Assembly (NCBI RefSeq): GCF_003385595.1
Contig: NZ_QNUE01000013.1
Location: 1 to 64,000 of the forward strand
DNA length: 64,000 nt
Origin: Chryseobacterium flavum
Lineage (GTDB): Bacteria; Bacteroidota; Bacteroidia; Flavobacteriales; Weeksellaceae
Direction: 5' to 3'
Made by a program: the position numbers and the translations under genes. Below the pieces are notes generated by a model that was not told the origin of the DNA, did no database searches, and worked only from the letters and a program-made list of their open reading frames with translations. Of the stretch, positions 53,973 to 63,191 are shown piece by piece. Positions within the stretch are counted from its first letter, which is position 1, and every line of letters begins with the position of its first letter.

Positions 53973-54956
53973 TTAATTTTTAGCTATAAATTCTTCACAT
54001 TTAGCCATTAAATCTTGAGCAAAAGGAACATGAAGGGATTTATTAACAGGAATATTATTATAATCAATTTTACCTTCTAAATCAAAATTTCGAGTGATTT
54101 TACCATCAAGTGAGACATCTATTCTATTAAAAAAATCAATTAATCCTTCAAAACGACTATTGAATCTATTCCCAAATCCTTCAAATCCACCATTTAAAAA
54201 TACCACAGGTGTCCCCATTGCTAAACATGGAAGAGCACAGTGAATCCTTGAAGTTACAACTAATTTAGCCTTACTTAATCTTTTTAGATATTCATCAGCA
54301 ATTTGAAAGTTATTTTCTATAGTTGTTTCAGGAATAACTTGAGTAATAAATTTTGCATTTTTCAATATATCTTTAGAAAATTGAGTTTTAAAAACTTTGT
54401 TTTTCAGCATAAATTCAAAAAATCGTCTTCTTTTAATTCTGCTCAACAGTTTTTTTCTTGAGTTTAACATCTCATTAAGAGAAAAATAATGAAAAAGTGG
54501 ATCAATGAATAATACTTCTTCTGAAATTTCCTCCGACTTTCTTATATAAGTTCTCCCTAGAGTAAGTGTCAGACAACCGGAGTAATATGCATCTACACCT
54601 TTGTCACTTAACAGCTTAGCAGTGGCCTTATCTCTACAGCCAATTGGTTGATGCTTTTTAAAGTAGTTAATACTTTTTTCTTCCGTCATCGCCTCATAAA
54701 CAGAAGAATTAATGTGCATTGAAACAAACAAGGGATTTATTTTCTCAGAAGGAGGCCAGTTTTTTGGATTATGCATGTACCAACCATTCATAATCATTTT
54801 GATATAATCACCTTCATAAGTATTTAAGTCTTCTCTATCTCTGTAAACATCTACTTGCGGTAAGTATTGTTTTGCAGCAAGTGCTTGCACATAGTCTCCT
54901 ACATTGGTTTGTTTCCTTGAACAACCCATTAACCCATACTTTTTGATTTCTTCCAT
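53973..54956 (-). CDS. Polysaccharide pyruvyl transferase family protein
   Basis: A 327-residue member of the same family as the protein at 51684, but clearly divergent from it. It begins KKYGLMGCSRKQTNVGDYVQALAAKQYLP and has the conserved late segment KLVVTSRIHCALPCLAMGTPVVFL. The ATG at 54956 overlaps the flippase by 28 bases; a later ATG at 54929 would overlap its stop as TAATG but would remove the first beta strand, so the longer start is kept. Two members in one module suggest two pyruvyl groups or one enzyme with a different role. Confidence 0.85.
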   Translation of the reverse strand: MEEIKKYGLMGCSRKQTNVGDYVQALAAKQYLPQVDVYRDREDLNTYEGDYIKMIMNGWYMHNPKNWPPSEKINPLFVSMHINSSVYEAMTEEKSINYFKKHQPIGCRDKATAKLLSDKGVDAYYSGCLTLTLGRTYIRKSEEISEEVLFIDPLFHYFSLNEMLNSRKKLLSRIKRRRFFEFMLKNKVFKTQFSKDILKNAKFITQVIPETTIENNFQIADEYLKRLSKAKLVVTSRIHCALPCLAMGTPVVFLNGGFEGFGNRFNSRFEGLIDFFNRIDVSLDGKITRNFDLEGKIDYNNIPVNKSLHVPFAQDLMAKCEEFIAKN

Positions 54957-56350
54957 TTTGAAATAACTTTTGATTTTAATGATATAATATGTTTGTAATT
55001 AAAGATGGTAAATACTATTAAAGATATTATTAATGATAAAGGGAAAGTCCACTTATTTTCTACATATAATAACCCCGTAAGTATTATAAAGATTAGAGTT
55101 AAAATTATAGTATTTATAATAGGAAATTTAATTTTTAGAAAATGCTGTATATGAATTCCTCTGAAAATTAAGAGAACAAGATAACCTAACATAATAGATA
55201 AACTTATTCCATATAATCCCATGTACTGAACAAAAACAAAGGAAGTCGAAATTGTGACAATTCCACCCAAAATTGAGGAATATAAGATTCCTTTGGTATC
55301 TTTAGCTCTTAAATATCCTGCTCCATAAAAAGCAGAAATAGCTTGCAAAAATACGGCAAATAATAAAATTGGAATATATTTCCATGACTCATAATAACCT
55401 TTACCTATAAATTGCATCATAAATTTTGAACAACTAACCAGAATAATAATAATTCCCATAACTAAATTTACATATCCTGAAAGAATATTTGTAAATTGAG
55501 TTTCTGCTTCCTCTTGATTTAAGGTTTTTATCGCTTTCTCTTGCCAGGCTAATGTAAATACATTTGTAACTATTAAAACAATTGTTGGTATTTTATAGGA
55601 AATTGCAAATAAACCATTATACTCTTTTCCTAAATATCCCAAAATAACATATCTTGTTGATGCTGAAATAAGCCACCAACTCAACGTATTTGGCAATAAT
55701 GGTAATGAATATCCACATAATTCCTTAATTAATTTTAAATTAATTTTTTTAAGCTTAAGATATTTCCACCAATTATTTTTAATAAAAAGCCAGATAATCA
55801 CACCTGTAAGAGCAATTATATTTGCTAATAGTACACCATCTACAGAACTTTTAAAGAAATATAATGCAATTACTGTATTAAAAACAAAAAACAACGAATA
55901 TACAACACTAGTTGCAGCATATATTCTATTTTTCCCGATACCTCTCGTTCCTTGTTGTAATGTTGGAAAGATCATCATTAATACAGAAAATATGTATAAA
56001 TACATTTGATGATCCCATTTAATAAAAATAGCCAATATCCAATAAATTCCAGTATAAAGAATTATATTTCTAAAAAGTAAACCAAAGACATTTTCAAAAA
56101 TCTGATCCTTATTTTCAGTCTGAGTTTTATCAAGCAACCATCTTAATAAAGAGGAATCAATCTGTAAGCTTATACATGGCACTAAAAAGGAAACCGACGT
56201 TAAAATTAAATCATATTCTCCAACTTCTTCCTTAGTTAGAAAATATGTCATAAAAAAGACTAGTACAAATGATAGAACTTTTGAACTGAAGTTCCCGATC
56301 ATATAAATAATCGTAAGATAAGCAAGACTATTGTTCTTTTTTTTTTCCAA
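54929..56350 (-). CDS. Polysaccharide flippase, Wzx-like (first module)
   Basis: A 473-residue membrane protein of the MATE/polysaccharide transporter group, with about 12-14 helices. The N-terminus reads SLAYLTIIYMIGNFSSKVLSF, then TKEEVGEYDLILT, a family hallmark. It should flip lipid-linked repeat units. The only in-frame start that keeps the first helix and its basic lead (MEKKKNN) is a TTG at 56350; the ATG at 56302 would cut into that helix. It follows a 184-base gap with a long inverted repeat. Confidence 0.87.
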   Translation of the reverse strand: MEKKKNNSLAYLTIIYMIGNFSSKVLSFVLVFFMTYFLTKEEVGEYDLILTSVSFLVPCISLQIDSSLLRWLLDKTQTENKDQIFENVFGLLFRNIILYTGIYWILAIFIKWDHQMYLYIFSVLMMIFPTLQQGTRGIGKNRIYAATSVVYSLFFVFNTVIALYFFKSSVDGVLLANIIALTGVIIWLFIKNNWWKYLKLKKINLKLIKELCGYSLPLLPNTLSWWLISASTRYVILGYLGKEYNGLFAISYKIPTIVLIVTNVFTLAWQEKAIKTLNQEEAETQFTNILSGYVNLVMGIIIILVSCSKFMMQFIGKGYYESWKYIPILLFAVFLQAISAFYGAGYLRAKDTKGILYSSILGGIVTISTSFVFVQYMGLYGISLSIMLGYLVLLIFRGIHIQHFLKIKFPIINTIILTLIFIILTGLLYVENKWTFPLSLIISLIVFTIFNYKHIISLKSKVISKWKKSKSMG

Positions 56351-56400
56351 AATAATATTTCAATTTGTTCAGTTTACCATATAAAAAGTTAATTAATTCT

Positions 56401-56439
56401 AATTTTACAAACATTCGTACTGCGAATATTTGTAAAATT
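56401..56439. repeat. 17-bp near-perfect inverted repeat before the flippase gene
   Basis: AATTTTACAAACATTCG and CGAATATTTGTAAAATT face each other with a 5-base centre and one mismatch. It lies in the 184-base gap between ugd and the flippase gene. There is no immediate T-run, so it may be an attenuator, a protein-binding operator, or a poor terminator. Confidence 0.6.
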
Positions 56440-56534
56440 ATATACTTCACTTTTCAATAATAACTATTTTAATTTAGTATATTAATTTTAATTAATTAAC
56501 ATACATGCTCTGCTTCTTTTTTTATTTAAATCTG

Positions 56535-57701
56535 TTAATCATTCCCAAATAAGTCCCGTGTATATACTTTATCTCTGACATCTGATAATTCGGGTGCATC
56601 ACGATTAGAAATAATAACATCACAATCTTTTTTAAACTGTTCCAAATCTCTTACTACCTTAGATCCAAAAAAATAATCATCTTTCAATACAGGTTCAAAT
56701 ACTTCTACTTCAATCCCTTTTGCTTTAATACGTTTCATTACTCCCTGTATAGCAGAAGCTCTGAAATTATCAGAACCAGACTTCATAATCAAACGATATA
56801 CCCCAACTTTTTTAGGATTTTTTGCCAAAATGGAATCAGCAATGAAATCTTTACGTGTCCGGTTAGCATCTACAATTGCCTGAATAATATTGTTAGGTAC
56901 AGCATCATAATTAGCCAAAAGTTGTTTAGTGTCTTTGGGTAAGCAGTATCCTCCATATCCAAATGAAGGGTTATTGTAATGGGATCCAATGCGAGGATCA
57001 AGCCCCACCCCTTCTATAATTTGTCTACTATTTAAGTTATGGATTTGTGCATAGCTATCTAACTCATTAAAATATGCTACTCGTAAAGCCAAATAAGTAT
57101 TTGAAAATAATTTAATTGCTTCAGCTTCTGTAGGGTTGGTAAATAAAGTTGGAATTTCTTCTTTAATTGCTCCTCTTTTCAATAATTCAACAAACACTTC
57201 TGCCCGTTTACTTTGTTCACCTACTATAATTCGCGAAGGATATAAGTTGTCATATAAAGCTTTTCCTTCTCTTAAAAATTCAGGAGAAAAGATAATATTA
57301 TCGAACTCAAATTTATTTTTTAATCCTTCTGTAAAACCTACAGGCACAGTAGATTTAATTACAATTACAGCATCAGGATTGTATTTTTTAACATCAAGTA
57401 CTACCATCTCAACACTACTTGTATTAAAGTAATTCGTTTTGGGATCATAGTCTGTTGGTGTGGCAACAATAACATAAGTTGCACCATGATAAGCTTCGTT
57501 CTTATCTAAAGTTGCCCTGAAATTAAGCGCTTTATTATTTAAAAAATTACTGATTTCTTTATCTTCTATTGGAGATTGTTTTGCATTAAGCATTTCAATC
57601 TTTTCTTCAACAATATCTAAGGCAATAACTTCATTATGTTGTGCTAGTAAAACAGCATTTGACAAGCCTACATAACCTGTTCCTACTACAGTTATTTTCA
57701 T
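56535..57701 (-). CDS. ugd: UDP-glucose 6-dehydrogenase family protein
   Basis: A 388-residue nucleotide-sugar dehydrogenase, the same length as E. coli Ugd. The NAD motif is GTGYVG at residues 7-12, and the catalytic cysteine is Cys253 in [14 protein letters not shown]. It would oxidise UDP-glucose to UDP-glucuronate, giving the polymer acidic sugars. ATG codons at 57734 and 57713 are also in frame, but 57701 ([12 protein letters not shown]) matches the family start. It follows a second dehydrogenase with a 17-base gap. Confidence 0.92.
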   Translation of the reverse strand: MKITVVGTGYVGLSNAVLLAQHNEVIALDIVEEKIEMLNAKQSPIEDKEISNFLNNKALNFRATLDKNEAYHGATYVIVATPTDYDPKTNYFNTSSVEMVVLDVKKYNPDAVIVIKSTVPVGFTEGLKNKFEFDNIIFSPEFLREGKALYDNLYPSRIIVGEQSKRAEVFVELLKRGAIKEEIPTLFTNPTEAEAIKLFSNTYLALRVAYFNELDSYAQIHNLNSRQIIEGVGLDPRIGSHYNNPSFGYGGYCLPKDTKQLLANYDAVPNNIIQAIVDANRTRKDFIADSILAKNPKKVGVYRLIMKSGSDNFRASAIQGVMKRIKAKGIEVEVFEPVLKDDYFFGSKVVRDLEQFKKDCDVIISNRDAPELSDVRDKVYTRDLFGND

Positions 57702-57717
57702 TTGTTTGTTCATCAGT

Positions 57718-59013
57718 TTATAATCGATTATCATACTGCTTTAATATTCCTTTTACGTCATACACTACGCCCTTATCTTTTAAGTATTGAGATAAATCCA
57801 AATCCGTAAATTCCTGATGGGCTACAGTCAAAATTACAGCATCAAACTTTTCCTTGATTTCATGTAATGAATTTATAGAATGAATTCCATACTCATGCTC
57901 TACTTCCGTTGGATTTGCCCATGGATCATAAATTGTGACATCTAAAGAATATTCCTCTAGCCCGGCAATAACATCTGCAGCTTTTGTATTCCTCACGTCC
58001 GGACAGTTTTCTTTAAAAGTTATACCAAGATTTAATACTTTAGCTCCGTTGATATTTATACCTTTTTTTATCATTGTTTTCACAACCTGTGAAGCAACAA
58101 ATGATCCCATGGAGTCGTTCAGTCTTCTGGCCGTAAGTATTAATTCCGAATAGTAACCTACATCTTGTGCTTTCTGAGCCAGATAGAATGGATCTACTCC
58201 TATGCAATGTCCACCTACTAATCCTGGTTTAAACTTTAAAAAATTCCATTTTGTCCCTGCTGCTTCAAGAACAGCATGGGTATCGATATCCAATAAGTTA
58301 AATATTTTAGCTAATTCATTAACGAAAGCAATATTAATATCTCTTTGAGAATTCTCAATTACCTTTGAAGCTTCCGCTACCTTAATGGTGGGAGCTAAAT
58401 GTGTTCCTGCTGTTATTACAGATTTATATAGATCATCTACTTTTTTTCCTATTTCAAATGTAGAACCCGAAGTTACTTTTAAGATCTTTTCTACAGTTCG
58501 TTCTCTATCTCCAGGATTGATTCGTTCAGGTGAATAACCGGCAAAAAAATCTTCATTAAACTTCAGTCCGGAAATTTTTTCCAGTACAGGAATACATTCC
58601 TCCTCTGTAACTCCCGGATATACTGTTGATTCATAAATAACAATATCACCCTTTTTCAATACTTTCCCAGCTGTTTCCGAAGCTTTATATAAAGGTGTTA
58701 AATCCGGGCGATTATGTTTGTCCACAGGAGTAGGAACTGTAACAATATAAATATTTGCTTGTCTAATATCATCCAAATTTGAAGAACAGTACAAACCATT
58801 TGATAAGTTTAAAAACGGGTTTTCTTTTACCAAAACAGATTGAAGTATACTGTTTTCAACTTCAAGTGTTGAATCTTGTCCTTTATTCAGTTCTTCAATT
58901 CTATTTTGATTAATATCAAAACCAACTACAGGATATTTTGTGGCAAATAAACGAGCCAAAGGCAGCCCTACATACCCCAATCCAATTACTCCAATTTTAT
59001 TTCGTATATCCAT
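57718..59013 (-). CDS. UDP-sugar dehydrogenase, TviB/WbpO-like
   Basis: A 431-residue UDP-glucose/GDP-mannose dehydrogenase family enzyme. NAD motif IGLGYVGLP at residues 10-18; catalytic Cys270 in [14 protein letters not shown]. It resembles TviB (VipA) and WbpO, which oxidise UDP-GlcNAc or UDP-GalNAc to the uronic acid. So the locus may supply both UDP-GlcA and an N-acetyl-hexosaminuronate. It directly follows wzc with one base between. Confidence 0.9.
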   Translation of the reverse strand: MDIRNKIGVIGLGYVGLPLARLFATKYPVVGFDINQNRIEELNKGQDSTLEVENSILQSVLVKENPFLNLSNGLYCSSNLDDIRQANIYIVTVPTPVDKHNRPDLTPLYKASETAGKVLKKGDIVIYESTVYPGVTEEECIPVLEKISGLKFNEDFFAGYSPERINPGDRERTVEKILKVTSGSTFEIGKKVDDLYKSVITAGTHLAPTIKVAEASKVIENSQRDINIAFVNELAKIFNLLDIDTHAVLEAAGTKWNFLKFKPGLVGGHCIGVDPFYLAQKAQDVGYYSELILTARRLNDSMGSFVASQVVKTMIKKGININGAKVLNLGITFKENCPDVRNTKAADVIAGLEEYSLDVTIYDPWANPTEVEHEYGIHSINSLHEIKEKFDAVILTVAHQEFTDLDLSQYLKDKGVVYDVKGILKQYDNRL

Positions 59014-59014
59014 A

Positions 59015-61357
59015 TTATTTTCTCAAAAGCTTTTGCCACCAGTTTTTATTTTTTTCACTAGTATATCCATAGCCATAACCATAATTATAGCCATAACCAT
59101 AGCCTCCGACATTTTTAGAAACATCATTGATAACAAAGGAAACATTTGATAATTTTGATTCTTTAACCAGTTTGTTTGCAAAATCTATCAACACATTCCT
59201 TGATACTCCGGATCTTACAACATATAATGTAGCGTCTGCCGTATCAGCAATATTGAGAGTATCTGAAACCAACATCAGTGGCGCAGAATCTATAACAATA
59301 TAAGCGTAATTAGAAGACAGTTTACTGATAAGTTCCTGATATCTGCCATTAGATAAAAGTTCCTGAGGATTTGGAGGAATAGTTCCTGCATAAATGACAT
59401 CACAGTTAGGGTTAGTATCAGAGGTGTGGATAAGTTCATTCACATTTGTTGACTCATCATATAAATACTCAGTAAGACCCTTACTTTTAATAGGTTCATT
59501 ATCATATCTCTGAATCTGCGGATTCCGGATATCTGAACCAATTAGTAAGGACCTTCCATTTTTATTTCCTAATGTCAAAGCCAGATTCACGGATACTAAT
59601 GTCTTTCCTTCTCCCTTTACAGATGAAGTTACCATAACAACTTTGGCTGAGTCTTTTGAAGGAAGTATAAATTTTAAATTAGAAACCAAGACCCTGAAAG
59701 CTTCAGCAAGTTCAGAGAAATCGTTCTTCTGCACCAAATGATTTTGATCATCTTTCAGTGATGGAATATCAGCTAATACCCCTAATGATGTACGATCTGT
59801 AACATCATTACGGCTATAAATTTTATCATCCCACATAAAGAAAAGATAAAATATTGCAAAAGGTATTAATAATCCAAGCACAACAGCTCCAACAAGAATA
59901 ATAATCTTCTTGGGTGAAACGGGTTTATTGTCAGTATAAGCAGGGTTTACGATTTTAGCCTTGGGAACATTTACTGATAAATTAATAGCATTTTCTTCTC
60001 TTTTTTGCAATAGGAAAAGGAAAAGCTGTTCCTTTAGATTTTGTTGACGTTCAATTCCTCTGTAAATCTTTGATTGACCGGGAACCTTTTCTATCATTCC
60101 TGTGTTAGTAGAAATCTGACTATTTATTTGTGCTATAGAAGCTTGGATAGTAGCTTTCTGCTGTCGAATGTTATCTCTTACAATTTCTTTTAATGATGTA
60201 ATCTCCTTATTCATTTCAATAACAGCAGGGTTTTCATTAGTAGCCTGTTTTAAGGTTTTATTCCTACTGATAACAAGAGTATTATATTGTGAAATAGCCT
60301 GTTCTAGTGAGGGGTTAAGGCCCAAATTGGAAGGCATAAGTTGATTATCTCCTTTTGATGCTTCTGTCTGAAGAGAATTTAAAAGATCCAGCTGAGTTTG
60401 TTGTTGAAGCAATACTTTTGTATTATCATTTGTATTTTGGAGAGCCAATTGTGCTTGTGTCTGCAAATCTACAATACGATTACGATTCTGAAAATCTTCT
60501 TTTTGGTTCTCAACTCCAGAAAGATCACGAGTAATCACTTCCAGTCTTTTATCTATGAATTCTTGTGTATTTTGGGCCTGTAAATTTTTATCTTTAAGCC
60601 CATCTAAATTATATTGTTTTGTTACTTCGTTAAGGATAGCCTCTGATTTATCCGGAACAGTTCCTTCTATACTGATATCCATAAGCATAGCTTTCTGGTC
60701 CGGAAGATTAACCTGAATTTTTCTTTCCAAGTTTCTAACTTTTTCCAAGGGATTCCAAAAAACAATCTTATATTTTGAATTAAAGGAGAGTCCTGGCACT
60801 TTCTGTAATATAACCGTTCCAAAACTTAATTTTAAAGTTCTGTCAAAACTTCCTTCGATTAATTTTTTTTCACTATCCTCTAAAACAAAATTATTACCAT
60901 TCACTTCCTTTACCATATACTCGGATGAAACAAATCTTTTTTCATCGTTATAGGAAATCACCTTGGCAACAATTGGAATTTTTGCATATAATTCTGAATC
61001 TTTGATTTCTCCTGAATTATAATACTGTACATTTAGATTAAGATTCTGCACCACCTTCATAAGAATTGGCCTAGAATGGACTACTGCCATTTCACTCTTT
61101 AACTCGTCCGCATTTCCTAAGCCTAATCCTAAATTATCCAGATCAGCTAATGCTCCCGTAATATCTGCTTGTTTTTTATCAAATTTAAGTGTAGTTGTTG
61201 ATTGATATTGGGGCACAGAATACCTGAGATATATAAAGGCTCCTATTAAAAAAAGTAAAACAGATCCAACAAACCATGGCCATTTCGCCAGATATTTTCC
61301 TAAAATCTTTCTTAGATCTAATTTTTCTTCATTTTCCTGAAATTCTATCTGTTGCAT
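59015..61357 (-). CDS. Wzc-like polysaccharide co-polymerase and tyrosine autokinase
   Basis: A 780-residue BY-kinase. Membrane helices lie at about 26-46 and 490-513 around a periplasmic Wzz domain with a long coiled coil. The kinase shows Walker A SSVKGEGKT, Walker A' IGSDIRNPQIQRYD and Walker B YIVIDSAPL. The C-terminus has a dense tyrosine cluster (GGYGYGYNYGYGYGY). It works with the two Wza proteins just upstream, and it is about as long as the second wzc (31821-34199), which shares the same variant motifs. Confidence 0.93.
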   Translation of the reverse strand: MQQIEFQENEEKLDLRKILGKYLAKWPWFVGSVLLFLIGAFIYLRYSVPQYQSTTTLKFDKKQADITGALADLDNLGLGLGNADELKSEMAVVHSRPILMKVVQNLNLNVQYYNSGEIKDSELYAKIPIVAKVISYNDEKRFVSSEYMVKEVNGNNFVLEDSEKKLIEGSFDRTLKLSFGTVILQKVPGLSFNSKYKIVFWNPLEKVRNLERKIQVNLPDQKAMLMDISIEGTVPDKSEAILNEVTKQYNLDGLKDKNLQAQNTQEFIDKRLEVITRDLSGVENQKEDFQNRNRIVDLQTQAQLALQNTNDNTKVLLQQQTQLDLLNSLQTEASKGDNQLMPSNLGLNPSLEQAISQYNTLVISRNKTLKQATNENPAVIEMNKEITSLKEIVRDNIRQQKATIQASIAQINSQISTNTGMIEKVPGQSKIYRGIERQQNLKEQLFLFLLQKREENAINLSVNVPKAKIVNPAYTDNKPVSPKKIIILVGAVVLGLLIPFAIFYLFFMWDDKIYSRNDVTDRTSLGVLADIPSLKDDQNHLVQKNDFSELAEAFRVLVSNLKFILPSKDSAKVVMVTSSVKGEGKTLVSVNLALTLGNKNGRSLLIGSDIRNPQIQRYDNEPIKSKGLTEYLYDESTNVNELIHTSDTNPNCDVIYAGTIPPNPQELLSNGRYQELISKLSSNYAYIVIDSAPLMLVSDTLNIADTADATLYVVRSGVSRNVLIDFANKLVKESKLSNVSFVINDVSKNVGGYGYGYNYGYGYGYTSEKNKNWWQKLLRK
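59061..59105. repeat. Short repeat coding for the tyrosine tail of Wzc
   Basis: Repeated ccata(g/a)cc units encode alternating Gly-Tyr in the Wzc C-terminus. The repeat may expand or contract by slippage and so vary the number of phosphorylation sites. Confidence 0.55.
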
Positions 61358-61365
61358 GTCTTAAA

Positions 61366-62154
61366 TTATCGGGTTAAGGAAATAATAAGAGTGGCAACTC
61401 CCAATGCAGATGCAATAATCTGGAAAGTTAGAGCCCGGTTAGGGTTGGAATTAGCCTGAACCTGCTTATTTTTATCTGGTTCTACATAAAGTACATCATT
61501 CTGTTTCATATAATAATACGGGGAATTCACAATATCTGATCTTGACAGATCTAAATTAACAACCTGATCCTCACCATTTTCTGCAGTACGGATAAGTTTT
61601 ACCTTTGTACGATCTCCAAAATCAGTCATGTCTCCTGCCAAACTCAATGCTTGAAAAATATTAAGCTTTTGCGTCGTACTTTCTTTTTGCCCGGGAGCTT
61701 TTACTTCTCCTAAAACACTCACATTAAAATTCTTTAGAGTCGTCGTCACCAAGGGATCTTTAAGATATCTTTTCAGGCGGGATTCAAGATCTTCTTTCAA
61801 TTGAACTTGTGTCATTCCCTTAACATATACATTACCCAACACCGGAAAATTGATATATCCTTCTTCATTCACCATATATTCACTAGGCTGTACATATTGA
61901 TTAACCCCATTAGGGGCTTCACTACCCACACGGTTTGCTGTATTCAAATTAAAGGGTTTTACTGCTGCTTCATCCAATGCTGAAACAAGAATTAATAAAA
62001 TGTCACCTTCCTGAATATGTAATCCCTGAAATTTAGCTTTCGCTACTTCTTCTTCCATATTATGCTGTGACATATATACCATATTCTGCTTAGGCTTACA
62101 GGATAAGAGAACAATGGATAGCAGTAAAAGATACGTAATAATAGTTTTGTTCAT
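61366..62154 (-). CDS. Wza-like polysaccharide export lipoprotein (second)
   Basis: A 262-residue outer membrane export protein. A lipobox LLSC is at about residues 15-18. A Poly_export domain (GLHIQEGDILLILVSAL; PVLGNVYVKGMTQVQLKE) and an SLBB-like domain (VSVLGEVKAPGQKES) follow. The C-terminus ends in a hydrophobic helix (about 238-260), as in other Bacteroidota Wza proteins. It forms the outer membrane channel for the polymer. Nine bases separate it from wzc. Confidence 0.92.
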   Translation of the reverse strand: MNKTIITYLLLLSIVLLSCKPKQNMVYMSQHNMEEEVAKAKFQGLHIQEGDILLILVSALDEAAVKPFNLNTANRVGSEAPNGVNQYVQPSEYMVNEEGYINFPVLGNVYVKGMTQVQLKEDLESRLKRYLKDPLVTTTLKNFNVSVLGEVKAPGQKESTTQKLNIFQALSLAGDMTDFGDRTKVKLIRTAENGEDQVVNLDLSRSDIVNSPYYYMKQNDVLYVEPDKNKQVQANSNPNRALTFQIIASALGVATLIISLTR

Positions 62155-62186
62155 GATTTTAATTAAATATCTAATGTAAATACATT

Positions 62187-62207
62187 TTCTATCAGTAAAT
62201 GATAGAA
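62187..62207 (-). other. Small hairpin between the two wza genes
   Basis: TTCTATCA / TGATAGAA with a 5-base loop in the 138-base gap. There is no T-run, so it may stabilise or attenuate the message. Confidence 0.3.
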
Positions 62208-62292
62208 TTGAATTAATGTATTACACTATTTGTGTTTATTGTCCGGCTTTAACAACCCTTTATCTGGATAATTTTAATTTAGTTAAATATTT

Positions 62293-63102
62293 TTAATTCT
62301 TTATCAAAGCCAAAATCCCTACTGTGATTGAAGCTATTACTGAAGCAACTGATATATACAATCCGGTATTAGGATCTACTCTGGATGCTTTTTCCCTCAC
62401 TGCATTAGGCTGCACGTAAACAACATCATTCTGCTTCAGGTAATAGTATGGCGAGTTGATAAAATTAGCACTGGTAAGATCTATTCTTTCTTTACTGATC
62501 TGCCCGTCTATATTCCGGACTACCAATACATTATTTCTTACACCATAAGCAGTAAGGTCACCGGCTAATCCTAAAGCCCCCAAAAGCGTTGTACTTCCAT
62601 CAGGAACAATATAAGTTCCGGGCTTGGCAACTTCACCCAATACAGACACTTTAAAGTTAATAAGCTTAATATCTACTATTGGATCTTTTACATATTCTTT
62701 AAGTAAACCTGTTAATTTAGCTCTCAGCGTTTCGATATTTTCATTTTTAGTACTGATCTGTCCGATTTGGGGAAAAATAATATCTCCGTTTGTATCTACT
62801 GTGTACGTTGGTCCTCCCGCAGGGACAGATTGTGGAAGATTATTAGTGCTTGGTAATGAATATTGAGCTGCAATATTACTGTTTGAAGAATAATTCTGAT
62901 TAAAAAGCTTTACTACTTCCATATCTTTTGCAGAAACAGAAATAATCAGCTGATCTCCGGGCTGAAAATCCACCCTGCTGTTTTTAATTGAATTCTCCAG
63001 AGCTATGCTGTCAATATCTTTCATATAATTAATTTCCTGTCTTGGTGTGCAGGAAAATAAAACAATACTCGTAGCCCCGTAAATGAAATGCTTCAAACTC
63101 AT
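62293..63102 (-). CDS. Wza-like polysaccharide export lipoprotein (first)
   Basis: A 269-residue export protein with lipobox LFSC at about residues 15-18. It carries a Poly_export domain (RVDFQPGDQLIISVSA; IIFPQIGQISTKNENIETL), an SLBB domain (VSVLGEVAKPGTYIV) and a C-terminal membrane helix (about 245-266). It is a paralogue of the next gene (61366). Two tandem copies raise the question of one mixed channel or two separate ones. The gene follows the dehydratase at the right edge. Confidence 0.92.
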   Translation of the reverse strand: MSLKHFIYGATSIVLFSCTPRQEINYMKDIDSIALENSIKNSRVDFQPGDQLIISVSAKDMEVVKLFNQNYSSNSNIAAQYSLPSTNNLPQSVPAGGPTYTVDTNGDIIFPQIGQISTKNENIETLRAKLTGLLKEYVKDPIVDIKLINFKVSVLGEVAKPGTYIVPDGSTTLLGALGLAGDLTAYGVRNNVLVVRNIDGQISKERIDLTSANFINSPYYYLKQNDVVYVQPNAVREKASRVDPNTGLYISVASVIASITVGILALIKN

Positions 63103-63118
63103 TTTTGATATTTTTTCA

Positions 63119-63126
63119 CAAAAATA
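63119..63126 (-). promoter_or_regulatory. Possible -7 box for the first wza gene
   Basis: TATTTTTG on the minus strand matches TAnnTTTG, about 16 bases before the wza ATG. No -33 element is clear. Coordinates may be one base off. Confidence 0.4.
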
Positions 63127-63191
63127 GGATAATTATTTTAAGGGAAAATTGATTTTTAATCATACTAAATAAAACTTTCCACCCGAATTTT

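Noticed and set aside
59061..59105. Short repeats taken as a CRISPR-like array
   Set aside because: The units are only about 9-12 bases without spacers and encode the Gly-Tyr tail of Wzc.
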